This document shows, in pieces, positions 51,426-62,251 of a stretch of DNA of 64,000 nucleotides. The stretch is from positions 22,195,637 through 22,259,636 of the forward strand of contig OZ038387.1 of the NCBI GenBank assembly GCA_964036045.1, given 5' to 3'. The translations under genes were made by a program, and so were the position numbers. The notes below the pieces were generated by a model that was given only the letters and a program-made list of their open reading frames with translations, was not told the origin of the DNA and did not search any database. This stretch comes from Eutreptiella sp. 'Long Island Sound 2002' (lineage: Eukaryota > Euglenozoa > Euglenophyceae > Eutreptiales > Eutreptiaceae). The stretch's first letter is position 1, and each line of letters begins with the position of its first letter.

Positions 51426-54400
51426 CATGGAGCGCAGGATCAAAGATTATTCTCCAAGCAGAGGAAAAAAATCAGAAAAAGGAAAATCCTTCGAAAAATG
51501 CAATCCAAAAGGTTCAAGATAAAGTAAAACCTAAGGGAAGCACTTTAGGAAGTGGAGGGTGATGATTGAGATCCCTTGGTGTTTGTTTTAATGGGACTCA
51601 CCCTATTTATGCCAAATTCAGCAATCCCTTGAAGCACAAACGGACAGTGGACAAAGCCCAAAAAAATGAAGATGTGCGGCTCAAAAACCTCATTCACCGA
51701 TATAAGTTCCCGAAATTCTGAGTATCCGGTTCATTCAAATGAATTGCTTCGATGAATCAATGAACTCATGGTATTGCGACGAATTGACATTCAACCGTAA
51801 TGGGGCAAGGAGGTCCTGAGATATGGAGCACCTGCTTTGGGACAAAGGAGACAACACATCATGGGAGAGAGAGGAGGAGAGAGAGAGAGGAAAGCATGGG
51901 TGAAGTGATTGAACCCATGTCATGCACAAACTCCAAAGATGGACACATAGTCAAAAAAATTCACCATGGGTTATGGAAGCAAAAAATTGCATGTTCATGC
52001 AAAAATGTGAACTTTGGCTTGAATTGATCTCCAGGCCCATGGGGAGGTGTGACCCAAAGTTGAGGAGACGGAGAAACCCATGCCATGTATGTGCCTTGAC
52101 TCATGTGTAATGAATGAGAATGATCATGCATGAATTTATGAAACATGAATTATGCATGTGCATAGAAATGCATACATGTGAGGTCATGCATGTTGGAGAA
52201 TTGAGGATTCTTTGAGAATGGAAACTCACATGTGATCATACTCCAATGGAGATGGTGTCCACCCCTTGTTCTTGACACCACTCCATGTATTGACCTTTGG
52301 TATTGACCTTTGGTATATTGAGAGAAAAGGACCATGTGTTCGGAACATTAAAAAAATGGGATATACCATTTGTTGGAAAATTCATTTGGTCATCGGGGTG
52401 TCTCGAACTTGATTGTGAGCAATTACGAATCATGCAAACAACATGAGAAAGACAAAAATTCATCAAAACATGGCAACATGGCAAAGTAGAAATCAATATG
52501 ATAAAACACGCCGTGGTTGTGAGAACCAAGTGGTGTGTCATTGGCCATGTTGGACTCAAGGCGGCTTCTTGAAACCGACTTGAGAATCATCATTGCGGTC
52601 CAAGGCGGTGTCGACGAAACCGGCTGGGACCGCTGCGATCAAGGACGGAATTCTCGACATTTTAATGCGAAAAAACAAGTTGAATTCCGTCTTGTAGAAA
52701 AATCGACAGAATTTGGGAATTTCTGTCCACGTCTCGACATTCGTCATGGGGCCGCTCCTACTGTCGGGGGCGGGATGCCGATCCTCAATTCTTAATTGGG
52801 ATTTGAGCATTTGTGATGCATTTTCATTACTTTTCTGGCCCATTCATGGCCAATTGATGCCCCGATGCCCATTTTCATTACATTCAATTCCCAGCCTCAG
52901 CCGTAGGCTGAAGGCTTCTCTTATTTTCTCGTAGGGTCATTGCGATCATAGTTGCTCTAGTGCAACTTATGCTGGATGTTGGTGTGAGGAGGGTTTCCCA
53001 GCCCCCCCCCCCACCCAAAAGAACAGGTGGTTAGTTGTCACTGCCTTACTCCCGGTGCTTCCAAACACTCACAGCGAGCTTAAACAAACACCACTGAGCG
53101 CTAACAAGCGCAAAATGTGGTCCTTGGTGGGGTGGGGGATACCCCACAAACCACCTCAAGGCAATGACAACCAGTGACCCAACTTTTCACACAAACCTTA
53201 CCTCAAGCTCCAAAGGGAGCGCAATTCGAACCAACTCGAAGGGAAAAGAGCCAAAACGAGTCGACGGACGTCGACTGAACCAAAGACAAGCCGAGATTAG
53301 AACACCGAACAAGCCCACGCACCTGCCCCCCAACCACGATGACACGCAACATCCAAACTGTCAAGGGAAGGCAGTAGGGCCCAGGATGACTGACAAGACA
53401 AGTTTTGTAAGCTCCGAAAAGAGCAAAACTCAACGAACCAAACGACGCACGCAACGAAACTTGACAAAACTCGACGAAACTCCATGAAAGTCGACTACGA
53501 CGCCCAACGAACAAAACGAAACTGCACTGATCCTACACTAATCCTAGGTCGCACTTACCTTATACCTTACCTGAACCGTGCAACCAAAAACAAAGACAGG
53601 GATGCAAACACTAGCGTCGACACAGGGGGCCTGGCTGTCCCCCTGGGGACAAATACGGCCGCTGGCAAACAATACAAAGCCCAGGAGGCTCGCTCGGCCT
53701 CTCTGGGCACCGGATCTAGCCCTATTATCTGCTTTAGGGCAAAAACCTCCAAGAATTCACAACAAGGCCCTTCAGGGCCACCAGTCAAATGAAAGGCCTA
53801 AAAAGGCCACAGGAGCGCAACCAAAAGTTAAACTAGCCCCTTTATCTGTTTTGGGGCAGCCGCAAAGGCCAATCGTGGGCCATGGACGCCATGATGCGTA
53901 AGAAGACCTCTCAAGGGCCATGGCATGCTATGCAGCAAAAATGCAAACAAGTGTAATACAAACACAAGATTATGTTTGCTCTTTATTATTGTACCCGTGC
54001 CAGTCACCGCTGGGAAGGCAGTCGACACCAAAGAGCAGCAATGAACTCAACTATGCCCCCACAGTACCCGCAAAGTACTGGAAGGCAATGGGTATGGGCC
54101 GCCAAACCAGAGATGTCCAAGCCATAGGCACCAGGGTACTCACCAGCTAGGTAGGATGGAGGCCTTCTGGAAGTTGATGAAAGGGGCCCAAAGCTGGATG
54201 TAGGGCCAAACTGGGCGAGGACGGCGAAGTTGTTCATAATGCAGCCCCAACGACCGCACTTGTCTGGGACAGGGCAAAGAAAAGGTTGAAAACCCCAAAT
54301 ACCCCAATAAACCCCCAAGCTGAAGATAGGGGCACCAGTACCCCCAAATTCCAAATAAGGCCGTAACGTCCATAGCCCTGGACCGTTTTAGCCACTCCAC

Positions 54401-54449
54401 CCACCACACCAACCACCCCAGGGCGCCCTGGCTAGCCCTCAAAACGGCG
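51426..54449. other. Gene-poor region between elements C and D
   Basis: 51430-52980 is AT-rich with ATGCAT-rich patches and a GA-rich tract at 51867-51892. A C-run lies at 53001-53015. Small open frames on the plus strand at 53164-53901 show no domain. The last few hundred bases may be the 5' untranslated region of element D. Confidence 0.45.
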
Positions 54450-55292
54450 ATGGACTGGACAGTGGATGCCCCAGCCACGGACACCACGCTACCCGAGACA
54501 TGCCTTACACTAACGAACAACCTGGCGGCCTATGTGCGGAAGTACGGGACAGCACAGGCGCAGCGCTGGATGTCCTGGCCCACGGACACGGAACGACTTC
54601 TCAAACTCCGCACCACCAGCCTACAAGAACACACGAACCGACTTCGGGGTATGCACAGGCCGCAGGAGGGACAGGGACCGGCGTACAGCATATTCCGACG
54701 CGACGCACCGAAGCCAGCCCCCAAACCGGCGCCAGAGCAGCCCCAACCCAAACCGAGGCCCCGCCCGGGGGGAGCGGACGCCTCAGCCCGCAGGGCCAAA
54801 CGGCCCAAACCGGAGCCCAAAGTGGCCCCAGCGCCGCCGCCACCCGATCCGCAACCGAAGCCGAAGGCCCCAGCATGCCCGCTTTTCACACGGGCGGAAC
54901 GTGCCGCCATGCACCCCGAGTGGCCAGACGGCGCAGAAGTACAAGCAGTATACGGAACCACGCTTAAAGGGCAACCAAAACAATTCGTATGGTTCCGGGG
55001 CAGGATACAGGGCAGACTGGCCACACCGGGCCAACACGGCAACCTACAGTTGAAAATCAAGTGGCATGCACTCCCAGAATGGGGCAAAAAAGTGGAGACC
55101 TCAAACCTCGAACTCTGGGACGACAGACAATTCCCAGAGTGCCCGGTGCAGCTCCGCACACCCACCAACCAGGTACCACTGGGCACCGTCTGGACGGGTG
55201 ACGTGCCACAGGCATGGCTGGAGGAACCGGATATACCGGAGGAAGAGAGGATGGCCGCAGCGATCAACCACAAACTGCGACTGGGACAATGA
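54450..55292 (+). CDS. Element D ORF1
   Basis: 280 codons. Residues 1-70 are helical (NLAAYVRKYGTAQAQRWMSW). Residues about 75-140 are Pro/Lys/Arg-rich (APKPAPKPAPEQPQPKPRPR), probably nucleic-acid binding. Residues about 145-235 form a compact globular part (HPEWPDGAEVQAVYGTTLKG, FVWFRGRIQGRL, LKIKWHALPEWGKKVE, SNLELWDD) that resembles an SH3-like/Tudor or chromo-barrel fold. The last is an impression only. The stop overlaps an ATG (ATGA at 55289), which could allow reinitiation into the next frame. Confidence 0.7.
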   Translation: MDWTVDAPATDTTLPETCLTLTNNLAAYVRKYGTAQAQRWMSWPTDTERLLKLRTTSLQEHTNRLRGMHRPQEGQGPAYSIFRRDAPKPAPKPAPEQPQPKPRPRPGGADASARRAKRPKPEPKVAPAPPPPDPQPKPKAPACPLFTRAERAAMHPEWPDGAEVQAVYGTTLKGQPKQFVWFRGRIQGRLATPGQHGNLQLKIKWHALPEWGKKVETSNLELWDDRQFPECPVQLRTPTNQVPLGTVWTGDVPQAWLEEPDIPEEERMAAAINHKLRLGQ

Positions 55293-55319
55293 CTACTACC
55301 ACGCCGCGCCGGGGACCCC

Positions 55320-56076
55320 CCAGGGGCCACCAACACGCGCGCCCCCGAGGTCACAACTGCGCTCGTCACTCTCATGTCCCTCAACGAACCGGGCGCCCTG
55401 TACGACGCGACCAAAGCTCCGGACCTACAAGACGTACCCATCATGGCGAAATGCGACCCGGACGCCATGGTGTGGCAGGAGCAGGCCCTCAAAACCCACA
55501 CAACCCACCCCAGCTTAACCCCCATCCTCACCAGGACGGGACACCAATACCGCACCACATGGGTCAAGGGGGTTCCCATGTCCCACAAAAGTGAAGTCCA
55601 AGTAGGCATCCACCACCACCTGGGGGTGGAAGGCCCCCTAGCGGCATACGAACTGGTAGGCCCAACGTGGCAACTGAATGTCATCAACGTGCACGTCCCC
55701 TTTGGAGACGCCACGGAGACGTTCCTCGAACATCTCATGGAGGCCTACCGGCAACTTGCCATGATGGGCCCGACTGTCATCATAGGAGACTTCAACGCGG
55801 CCCCATCAGCGGACGATCGCGGAGGACGACCAACGCCCGAGGACGCAGCGGTACAAGTGGCCATGCAACATCTAGGCCTACAGGACCTCACAGCCTCTCT
55901 ACGAGGCCAGCCCTCAAAGAGACCACCACAACCTGGCGCGACAGATTCCCGCATCGACCTCTGCTACGCGGACTCGGCACACGTCGAGGTGTTGCGGGTG
56001 CAATACCACGACCTGCCATCCAAGATCACCGGACACCGACCCCTGGAGGTACAAATCAAGCTGCTTCAGATGGGTA
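55320..56076 (+). pseudogene. Element D apurinic-type endonuclease domain of ORF2
   Basis: This is the target-nicking nuclease of the EEP family. Visible motifs are TLMSLNEPGALYD (N), DPDAMVWQEQAL (catalytic E), WQLNVINVHVP, VIIGDFNAAPSADDR (D and N), DSRIDLCYAD and ITGHRPLEVQI (final His). The usual S-D-H reads T-G-H here, so the Asp that polarises the histidine is lost in this copy. The frame is the same as ORF1, starting at the latest from the ATG at 55374. It ends at a one-base shift near 56055, after which the protein continues in the 56077-56658 frame. Confidence 0.85.
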
Positions 56077-56658
56077 GCATACTACCGCACGGTACAACGC
56101 ATCCTGGGCCAGCAAGACAAAACGGACCTCAACCTCGCCATGCGACAGGCGGCCATGGCATGCGGCCTCAGCGGGCGGCGCAGAACACAGGACGACGCCA
56201 CCCCGCATCAAGACCTACGATCCCTGGTCACAACCATATGGCACGACAAGCGAGCACTGCACACGGCAATGCACTCACATGACCTGCAAGCCCAACATGA
56301 CGCCCAGGAAATCGCAGCACGACTGGAAACCGCACGCCAGCAACTCAGAGAATGGCACGTCCGCCGGGCGAAGGAGCTGGCGCAAGAACAACAGCGCTAC
56401 TTCCAAAACCCCCAACCCTACAAATCACTGAAACACGTGGACAAGGTCCTGGGGGAGACGGGCCACCGAGGCATCAAGGCGGTACGCCTACAGGACAGCA
56501 CAGTGACCAACGATCCCAAGGTGGTCCTGGAAGAAGTCCTCAACAGCTTCCTGCGCCAGCACAACACTGAGGATGGCGAACTGTCGGCATACACAGAGGA
56601 ACTGATATCCCACCTGCCGAAAATCTACAACCGGACACAGCGACGAGACATGCACTGA
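56077..56658 (+). pseudogene. Element D ORF2 linker between endonuclease and RT
   Basis: Starts RWVAYYRTVQRILGQQDKTD and includes LVTTIWHDKRALHTAMHSHD and QLREWHVRRAKELAQEQQRY, a helical region usual between the two domains of non-LTR ORF2. It ends at TGA 56656-56658, directly followed in frame by TLFTIRELDEVLYKLQPGKT, so the stop is a point lesion. Confidence 0.75.
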
Positions 56659-58446
56659 ACCCTGTTCACCATTCGGGAGCTCGATGAGGTGTTGTACAAA
56701 CTACAACCGGGGAAAACTCCGGGAGTGGACGGACTCCCGGCGGAGCTCTACGGTAGACTACCACTGAACCTGAAGAGACACTTAGCCGCGCGCCTCTGGG
56801 ATATCGCCATCGGAAGAACGGACGTGCCACCCGACTGGGCGAACCTAGTACACCCGCTCTATGAGAAAGGCGACTGGGCGAACCCCAACAATTGGAGACC
56901 CATCGTGTGCGCCACCACGGAGGCCAAACTTATATGGATGCTCATCCTCAAACGGGTGGCCCCGGCAGTGTATCGAGCTGTACCGCCCACCATGTTGGGG
57001 GCCATACCGGGTAGATCACCTTTGGAGGCCATATTTATGCAAGACGCCGTGGTGGACATGGACCCGATCAGCCTCATCATCACATCCCTGGACGTCAAGG
57101 GGGCCTTCCCCAACACCCCGCACCGCCTCCTACGGGCCGTCTGGGAACACATGGGACTCCCCTTCCAGGGCTTCCTCCAGGCATACCTCGCCACCCGCAG
57201 GTACGCCGTGAAAACCGACGTGGGCACCACCCCATGGATCCACCCCACCAGTGGGGTCCCACAAGGGGGTGCGGAAGGCCCATTCCTCTTCCTACTCGTC
57301 AGCCTCCCGCTGGCGTTTTACATTCGACGCACGTACCCGGACGTGGCACCATATCCCCTACGGACCACGCTCCTAGCGTTTGCGGACGACATGGCGGTGG
57401 TGTCCGCCACCGCGCGCCAACCCCTGCCGACCACCCCGGACCCCGCCAGAGCCACCAGGGTCCTCCACGTCGTCACCACCTATCTGGAGGGCAATCAGCT
57501 GCTGGTACACAACGTCAAATCTGCCACCATGGTACACGATTCACCGCCGCCACCCCTCCGCCCCGGGGACCTGCCCATGGACCCAGTAAACACGGCCACC
57601 TACCTGGGAGTCCAGCAAGCGGCCACCGCAGGCGGGGTCACCCTACCGCCAAACCTGTTACGGCAGCTGACAAGGACACTGGTTATAGCACGCATCACAG
57701 CACTCTCCACCCAGGCCCTGGCATACTTCCTACAAGCCGTGCTCAACGCAGCTATAGGATTCCAAGCCTTGCACCTAACGCACACCCAACACATGCTACA
57801 AGCGGCCACCACCACAGTACGACGAGCGTGGACAATCCACGGCCACCGGCCCACGTCACTGCCTGCAACGGTGCGTGCGGCATCGCCGCCGTACTACGGA
57901 GACAACACCGACCACCTCGTCCACAACGCGTACACAGCTCACACTGCGGCCCACCTACATTGTCTCATGCACAATCACGAGCCGGAGGTACGGGAAGTCT
58001 TCACGCTGACGCTGCGGGAGGCCCAGTACCACCGCAACACCTGCCCCCAATACATACTTCACCAGCGGGGTCTCCCCACCAAGGTGGGGACCCGCATATG
58101 GAACCACCTACAACTCCTACTGCCCCACCACAACCACGTCATCCAAACGAACCATCGGTGCAGGGAAACCGGCCCTCTGGCGGTCCTTCACACCGATGTG
58201 GGGGGGGGACCAACGGGTAGCACCACCACTCTGGACCTGGTGGGCACCACCCTCCGCCTCATACGGGTCACCCCGAACCAGATGAAAGCCCTCCAACGAG
58301 TGGGCACACACCACCTCCGATTCCTACAACACCCGGAGTGGCCCAACAAATCACTCCTGGAGAACCACATGCGCAGTGGGGCCACCCAAACCGGGCACCC
58401 CCAGCCAACAGATGGGGAAATACGTGAGGGGTACAACCTGTTTTGA
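56659..58446 (+). CDS. Element D reverse transcriptase
   Basis: About 595 codons. Motifs in order: LQPGKTPGVDGLPAELYG, VHPLYEKGDWANPNNWRPI, MLGAIPGRSPLEAIF, ITSLDVKGAFPNTPH (first Asp), SGVPQGGAEGPFLFLL and the active site LLAFADDMAVVS. The FADD box and the G-V-P-Q-G block are typical of non-LTR RTs that prime on nicked target DNA. Thumb and a long helical region follow to a TGA at 58444-58446; the frame then continues with one more TAG to the RNase H. Confidence 0.92.
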   Translation, partial: TLFTIRELDEVLYKLQPGKTPGVDGLPAELYGRLPLNLKRHLAARLWDIAIGRTDVPPDWANLVHPLYEKGDWANPNNWRPIVCATTEAKLIWMLILKRVAPAVYRAVPPTMLGAIPGRSPLEAIFMQDAVVDMDPISLIITSLDVKGAFPNTPHRLLRAVWEHMGLPFQGFLQAYLATRRYAVKTDVGTTPWIHPTSGVPQGGAEGPFLFLLVSLPLAFYIRRTYPDVAPYPLRTTLLAFADDMAVVSATARQPLPTTPDPARATRVLHVVTTYLEGNQLLVHNVKSATMVHDSPPPPLRPGDLPMDPVNTATYLGVQQAATAGGVTLPPNLLRQLTRTLVIARITALSTQALAYFLQAVLNAAIGFQALHLTHTQHMLQAATTTVRRAWTIHGHRPTSLPATVRAASPPYYGDNTDHLVHNAYTAHTAAHLHCLMHNHEPEVREVFTLTLREAQYHRNTCPQYILHQRGLPTKVGTRIWNHLQLLLPHHNHVIQTNHRCRETGPLAVLHTDVGGGPTGSTTTLDLVGTTLRLIRVTPNQMKALQRVGTHHLRFLQHPEWPNKSLLENHMRSGATQTGHPQPTDGEIREGYNLF

Positions 58447-58620
58447 AACACGCACAAACGACCACTGCCAGGGAGCCCACCGCAAGGGAACCAAGCCCAC
58501 CACCGGCCACCGGAGCAAATTGAATATGTACCCGGCACCACGGTGCCAGCGGTACTCCTCCTAGCACCCAACAGGCTAAAGACCACGTAGCGGCCGGGCA
58601 AAGCGGGGGGCAACCTGTGG

Positions 58621-60014
58621 ATGCTACCGCCACCCACGGCGCGCCCCTTTTGTCCGCCGCCACTATCGCAAGACAAGCTGACGGGCACCCCCACCACTTG
58701 CTGGCGGTGTGGGCCCCACGCGCTGGCCACCCCATGGCCCCTCCTCCAGTTACTGGCGCGCTACCACCCCATGCCAACGGCCCACGCTACCCCGGAACAG
58801 CACCGGTGGCTGCGCACGCACTTCGAACAGGCCGCAGAGAGTGACACGGCCACAGTGACGTGGGACCCCAGCACCAAGGCGGAATGGAGATTCCACAGGG
58901 ACACGTGGAACACCCAGCAGCCAGCCATCACCTTCCCGGTGATAGCCAAGCACCGCAGCGCCACGCCGGAGGCCCCAGCCTACCCGGTCAAACACCGATG
59001 CTCCCAAGTACAGGACTGGCAGACGGTCGAGTGGACCACATTCCACCCGCAGACAGCATACTTACTCCAGTACGTGTACGGCTACCTGACACAGGGCCAT
59101 GAAAGGAACAATGACTACGTCCGCATGAACCCGGCGGCAACCGGGATCATCCGCCAGGGGGTGGGGGTGTATGCTACCCGGATACTCCGACCGGACACCA
59201 ACACGCCGTGGGCCACCAGGGAACGGGGGGCACACATCCATGCCTACCAACCAACTATGCCGTGCCGCCTGCCGCACCCGGACAACCACACCACGATCAT
59301 CTTCGCGGATGCCTCCGGCACTACAAGCCTCACCCCGGCGGCCGGGGGGGCGGCTTTAGAGTTGGAAGTGGACACGACAAACCGACTACACCAACGCCAC
59401 CTCACGGGGGCTACCATCTTCGGGGCCTCCTCTCACGGAGAACTGAAGACACTGGCGATCGTCGTGGACGCCGTCAATGACACCCACCAAGCGCCGCGTG
59501 ACCAGACGCACCATTTGTGGGTAGTAGTGGACGCAGCGGTGGAGTTCCAAATCGTCCGCAGGCTGGCGCGGCAACCCCTGCACAAGGCGACTGACTCTAG
59601 CCTGGGCACCCAGGCCCTACACCTCTGGACAGCCCTGAGGCGCCTCCCCAAACACGTCGTCCTGCATCTCGTCAAACAAGAATCTCATCGGTATAGCCTG
59701 GGCAACGGACACATAGACCTGCACGCCCACAACCAGCTTGCCGAGCACATGCCGGACGGCGAGGACCCACCGCTACGAGACCACATGCACACACACCTCC
59801 AACACCTGCCACGCATCCCACGCCCCGGGGAACCACCAGCCTGGGTGCCAGACGATCGCATCTACAACGACACGGGGAGGGCATACCACTACCCACAACT
59901 GATCCGCACCATGGCGCACATTCGGGGCAGTCAAGCCGACAACGCCCTTTTGAGCCGTCTCCAACACGAAATGCGCACCGCATTGTACTTCTCGGCTCTG
60001 GACCCATCCCTAAT
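58621..60014 (+). CDS. Element D RNase H region of ORF2
   Basis: The first 200 residues are a linker. RNase HI follows with TIIFADASGTTSLTPAAGGA (D), SSHGELKTLAIVVDAV (E), HLWVVVDAAVEFQIVR (D) and ESHRYSLGNGHIDLHAHNQ (H and last D), i.e. a complete D-E-D-D set. It is in frame with the RT. The frame runs into the left terminus of element E and meets a stop at 60019-60021 inside it. Confidence 0.88.
60013..60014. other. Target duplication of element E (AT, left; right copy 61626-61627)
   Basis: AT flanks both ends of the TIR element. Removing the element with one AT leaves the D ORF2 frame continuous (D-P-S-L then M-P-V-H). Confidence 0.6.
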
Positions 60015-60360
60015 CACATAGGATTTTACGATGTCGCCAGATCCCAAAATTCAGTTGCCGGACTACCGCTGAAACCGCCGCGGTCGCGATTTTTCCGCCG
60101 CCGCAAGCATTTTTGGCTCATTTTGCGAGATTTGTTCCAATTCTGTGCGCAGTTAAGCAGATTTCAGAAGCGCAATCTGCCAATCGCAATCATATCCTGC
60201 TCCTGTGATCAAATGACGGTCATCCCATCAACCTTTAGGGAGATATTTCCAAAATACCGCCTTTTCGGGCTTTTTTTGGCACTTTTTCAGGAAGAAAGTG
60301 GCATAAGTGGATGTCGGGGAGGTCTCATGAGATTTCAAATGGGTCCAGGTTCTCCCTAAG

Positions 60361-61140
60361 GTCAGTTTGGCCTTAGCAAACCACAATATTTGACCCTAAA
60401 TGGTGGTGCATCAAGATAATTGAGTGGCGGGTGCCAAAATTGCCCCAAAACAGACATATTTGCCCTTTTTAACTTGTAAATCTCGCATAAGTAGAGTTAG
60501 GGGAGGTATCATGAGATTTCAAATTGCTCACCCTTGTTGCTAAGGTTAGTTTGGCCTTGGCAAAACACCATATGTGACCCTACATGCTCTTGAATCAAGA
60601 TGTATCAACGGCGGGTGCCAAAATTGCCTCAAAACAGCCATATTTGCCTTGTTTGACGTCTAATTCTAGTATAAGTAGATTTAGGGGAGGTATCATGAGA
60701 TTTCAAATTGCTCCACCTTGTTCCTAAGGTTAGCTTGGTCTTGGCAAAACACCATATGTGACCCTGCATGCTCTTGCATCAAGATATATCAACGGTGGGT
60801 GCCAAAATTGCCTCAAAACAGCCTTATTTGCCCTGTTTGACGTCTAATTCTAGTATAAGTAGATTTAGGGGAAGTGTCATGAGATTTGAAATTGCTCAAC
60901 CTTGTTCCCTAGGTTAGTTGGGCCTTGGCAAACCACCATTTGTGACCCTAAATGCTCTTGGCTCAAGATGAATGAACGGCGGGAGCCAAAGTTGCCTCAA
61001 AACAGCCATATTTGCCCTATTTAACATGTAATTCTCGTGTAAGTAGCTTTAGGGGAGGTATCATGAGATTTCAAATTGCTCAACCTTGTTCCTAAGGTTA
61101 GTTCGGCCTTGGCAAACCACCATATGTGACCCTAAATGTA
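60361..61140. repeat. Tandem array, 184 bp units
   Basis: The anchor GTTAGTTTGG (or close variants) occurs at 60361, 60545, 60729, 60913 and 61097, exactly 184 bp apart. Each unit includes GGGGAGGTATCATGAGATTT and GGCGGGTGCCAAAATTGCC. Confidence 0.93.
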
Positions 61141-61144
61141 GAGG

Positions 61145-61560
61145 CATATATATCACGAAAACACAATTTACAGCATGCGTATGCACCAAAATTTTCCATT
61201 TTTCATGAAAAAACGGCCAAAAATGGTTGTTTTTTGGCCAAAAATTGAGTTTTTTTAGCTTCAGATAAGCAGTTGAAGACCACCTCCCCCTATTTTGAGG
61301 GTGCTGGATGCTAACAAGCAGGGTGTAGGGGCAGACAGATCACAAAAACGCAATTTACAGCATGCGTATGCACCAAAATTTGCCATTTTTCATGGAAAAA
61401 AACGGCAAAAATGGCCGCTTTTTGGTGCAAATTTGTGTTTTTTGGCCTCAGCCAAGCAGTTGAAGACCTCCCCACCCCTATTTTGGGGGTGCTAGATGCA
61501 AAAAAGCATGTTGTATGGGGACACAGATCGCCCAAACACAATTTACAGCATGCTAACTAC
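61145..61560. repeat. Tandem array, about 187 bp units
   Basis: CAATTTACAGCATG occurs at 61164, 61351 and 61539. Each unit carries a T/A-rich block with TTTTTGGCC and CAGTTGAAGACC. Confidence 0.9.
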
Positions 61561-61627
61561 TTGAATGGGTGTTTTTTTTTCTGTTGCAGGTTTTGGGATT
61601 TTTGGACGTCATAAAATCCTATGTGAT

Positions 61628-62135
61628 GCCAGTGCACCTGCAGACACGACGTGCCCAGCTCTTGCTCGAGCAGCTACCCCGTCTAGACAGGGTGGCACGC
61701 TGGTATGCCCGGCGAGGTATAGACATACCCCCGGAATACACCATATGCCCCTGCCATTTCCAGCAGCCAGAAACATGGGAACACTTCAAACGCTGCCCAT
61801 TAGCCCAAGGGGACAACCACCTGGCCGCGTGGGCACCGGAGAACACCATCACACAACACGCCGGATGGTACCGGGCCACGCCACGGCAGCCGGAAATCAA
61901 GGAGGCAGTGCTCAGAGGAGCGGTACCACTCCAGCTTTACAGGGTCGTCGCCGACCACGCCCCCGAACCCAGGGCCACAATACGTCACATGCAGCTCACC
62001 GCCGTCAAGAGGGCGGACGCACAGCTGCAGCACCGCGTCCAAGTATACACACAGGAAGCACAACATACATCCCACAACCGCCGCACGTACTATAATCTCC
62101 TCATCCACTACCAACACGCGCAACCTAGCGACTAG
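61628..62135 (+). CDS. Element D ORF2 C-terminal zinc knuckle
   Basis: About 168 codons in frame with the RNase H once element E is removed. QLLLEQLPRLDRVARWYARR leads to the Cys/His module ICPCHFQQPETWEHFKRCPL, the kind found near the end of many non-LTR ORF2 proteins and thought to bind nucleic acid. A helical, Gln/His-rich tail ends at TAG 62133-62135. Confidence 0.78.
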
Positions 62136-62251
62136 CCACACGCACGGGCCCGCGGCAACAGCCAGGCACCTACCGTAGCACCGCCCGGAGCACGCGCGCC
62201 CCCCTCCCCTGTAGTGGCCCGATCGTCCTGCGAACGACACCTCTCCTCAGG

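Larger units (their letters stand above)
60015..61625. mobile_element. Element E: 1.6 kb non-autonomous TIR element nested in element D
   Basis: Terminal inverted repeats of about 33 bp with five or six mismatches start CACATAGGATTTTA at the left and end TAAAATCCTATGTG at the right. There is no coding capacity. The interior is AT-rich and mostly two tandem arrays (184 bp and 187 bp units). The CAC start with a 2 bp duplication could fit EnSpm/CACTA-like elements, but the superfamily is not settled. Confidence 0.75.
54450..62135 (+). mobile_element. Element D: non-LTR retrotransposon (endonuclease, RT, RNase H), interrupted by element E
   Basis: Plus-strand ORF1 (54450-55292) is followed by a long ORF2: apurinic-type endonuclease, RT with FADD, RNase H with all four acidic residues, and a terminal Cys/His knuckle. 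ORF2 has one frameshift (about 56055) and three in-frame stops (56656-56658, 58444-58446, 58588-58590). It is split at 60014 by a TIR element whose removal keeps the frame. Without the insert ORF2 is about 1,730 codons. The 5' and 3' ends are not defined. Confidence 0.85.

Noticed and set aside
53164-53901. Plus-strand frames before element D
   Set aside because: Low in complexity (Lys/Thr/Pro) with no domain; more likely untranslated sequence.
54530-55738. 402-codon minus-strand frame opposite element D ORF1 and endonuclease
   Set aside because: Antisense of frames with recognised endonuclease motifs.
949-58590. Reassigned stop codons (for example TGA read as Trp) explaining the in-frame stops
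   Set aside because: TAA, TAG and TGA all interrupt the frames, TGG is used freely for Trp, and the stops are not at consistent residue types.
60015-61625. An ordinary spliceosomal intron in element D ORF2
   Set aside because: The terminal inverted repeats, AT flanks and exact frame on excision fit a DNA element better. No convincing 5' splice site was seen at the left end. Splicing is kept only as a test in the findings.
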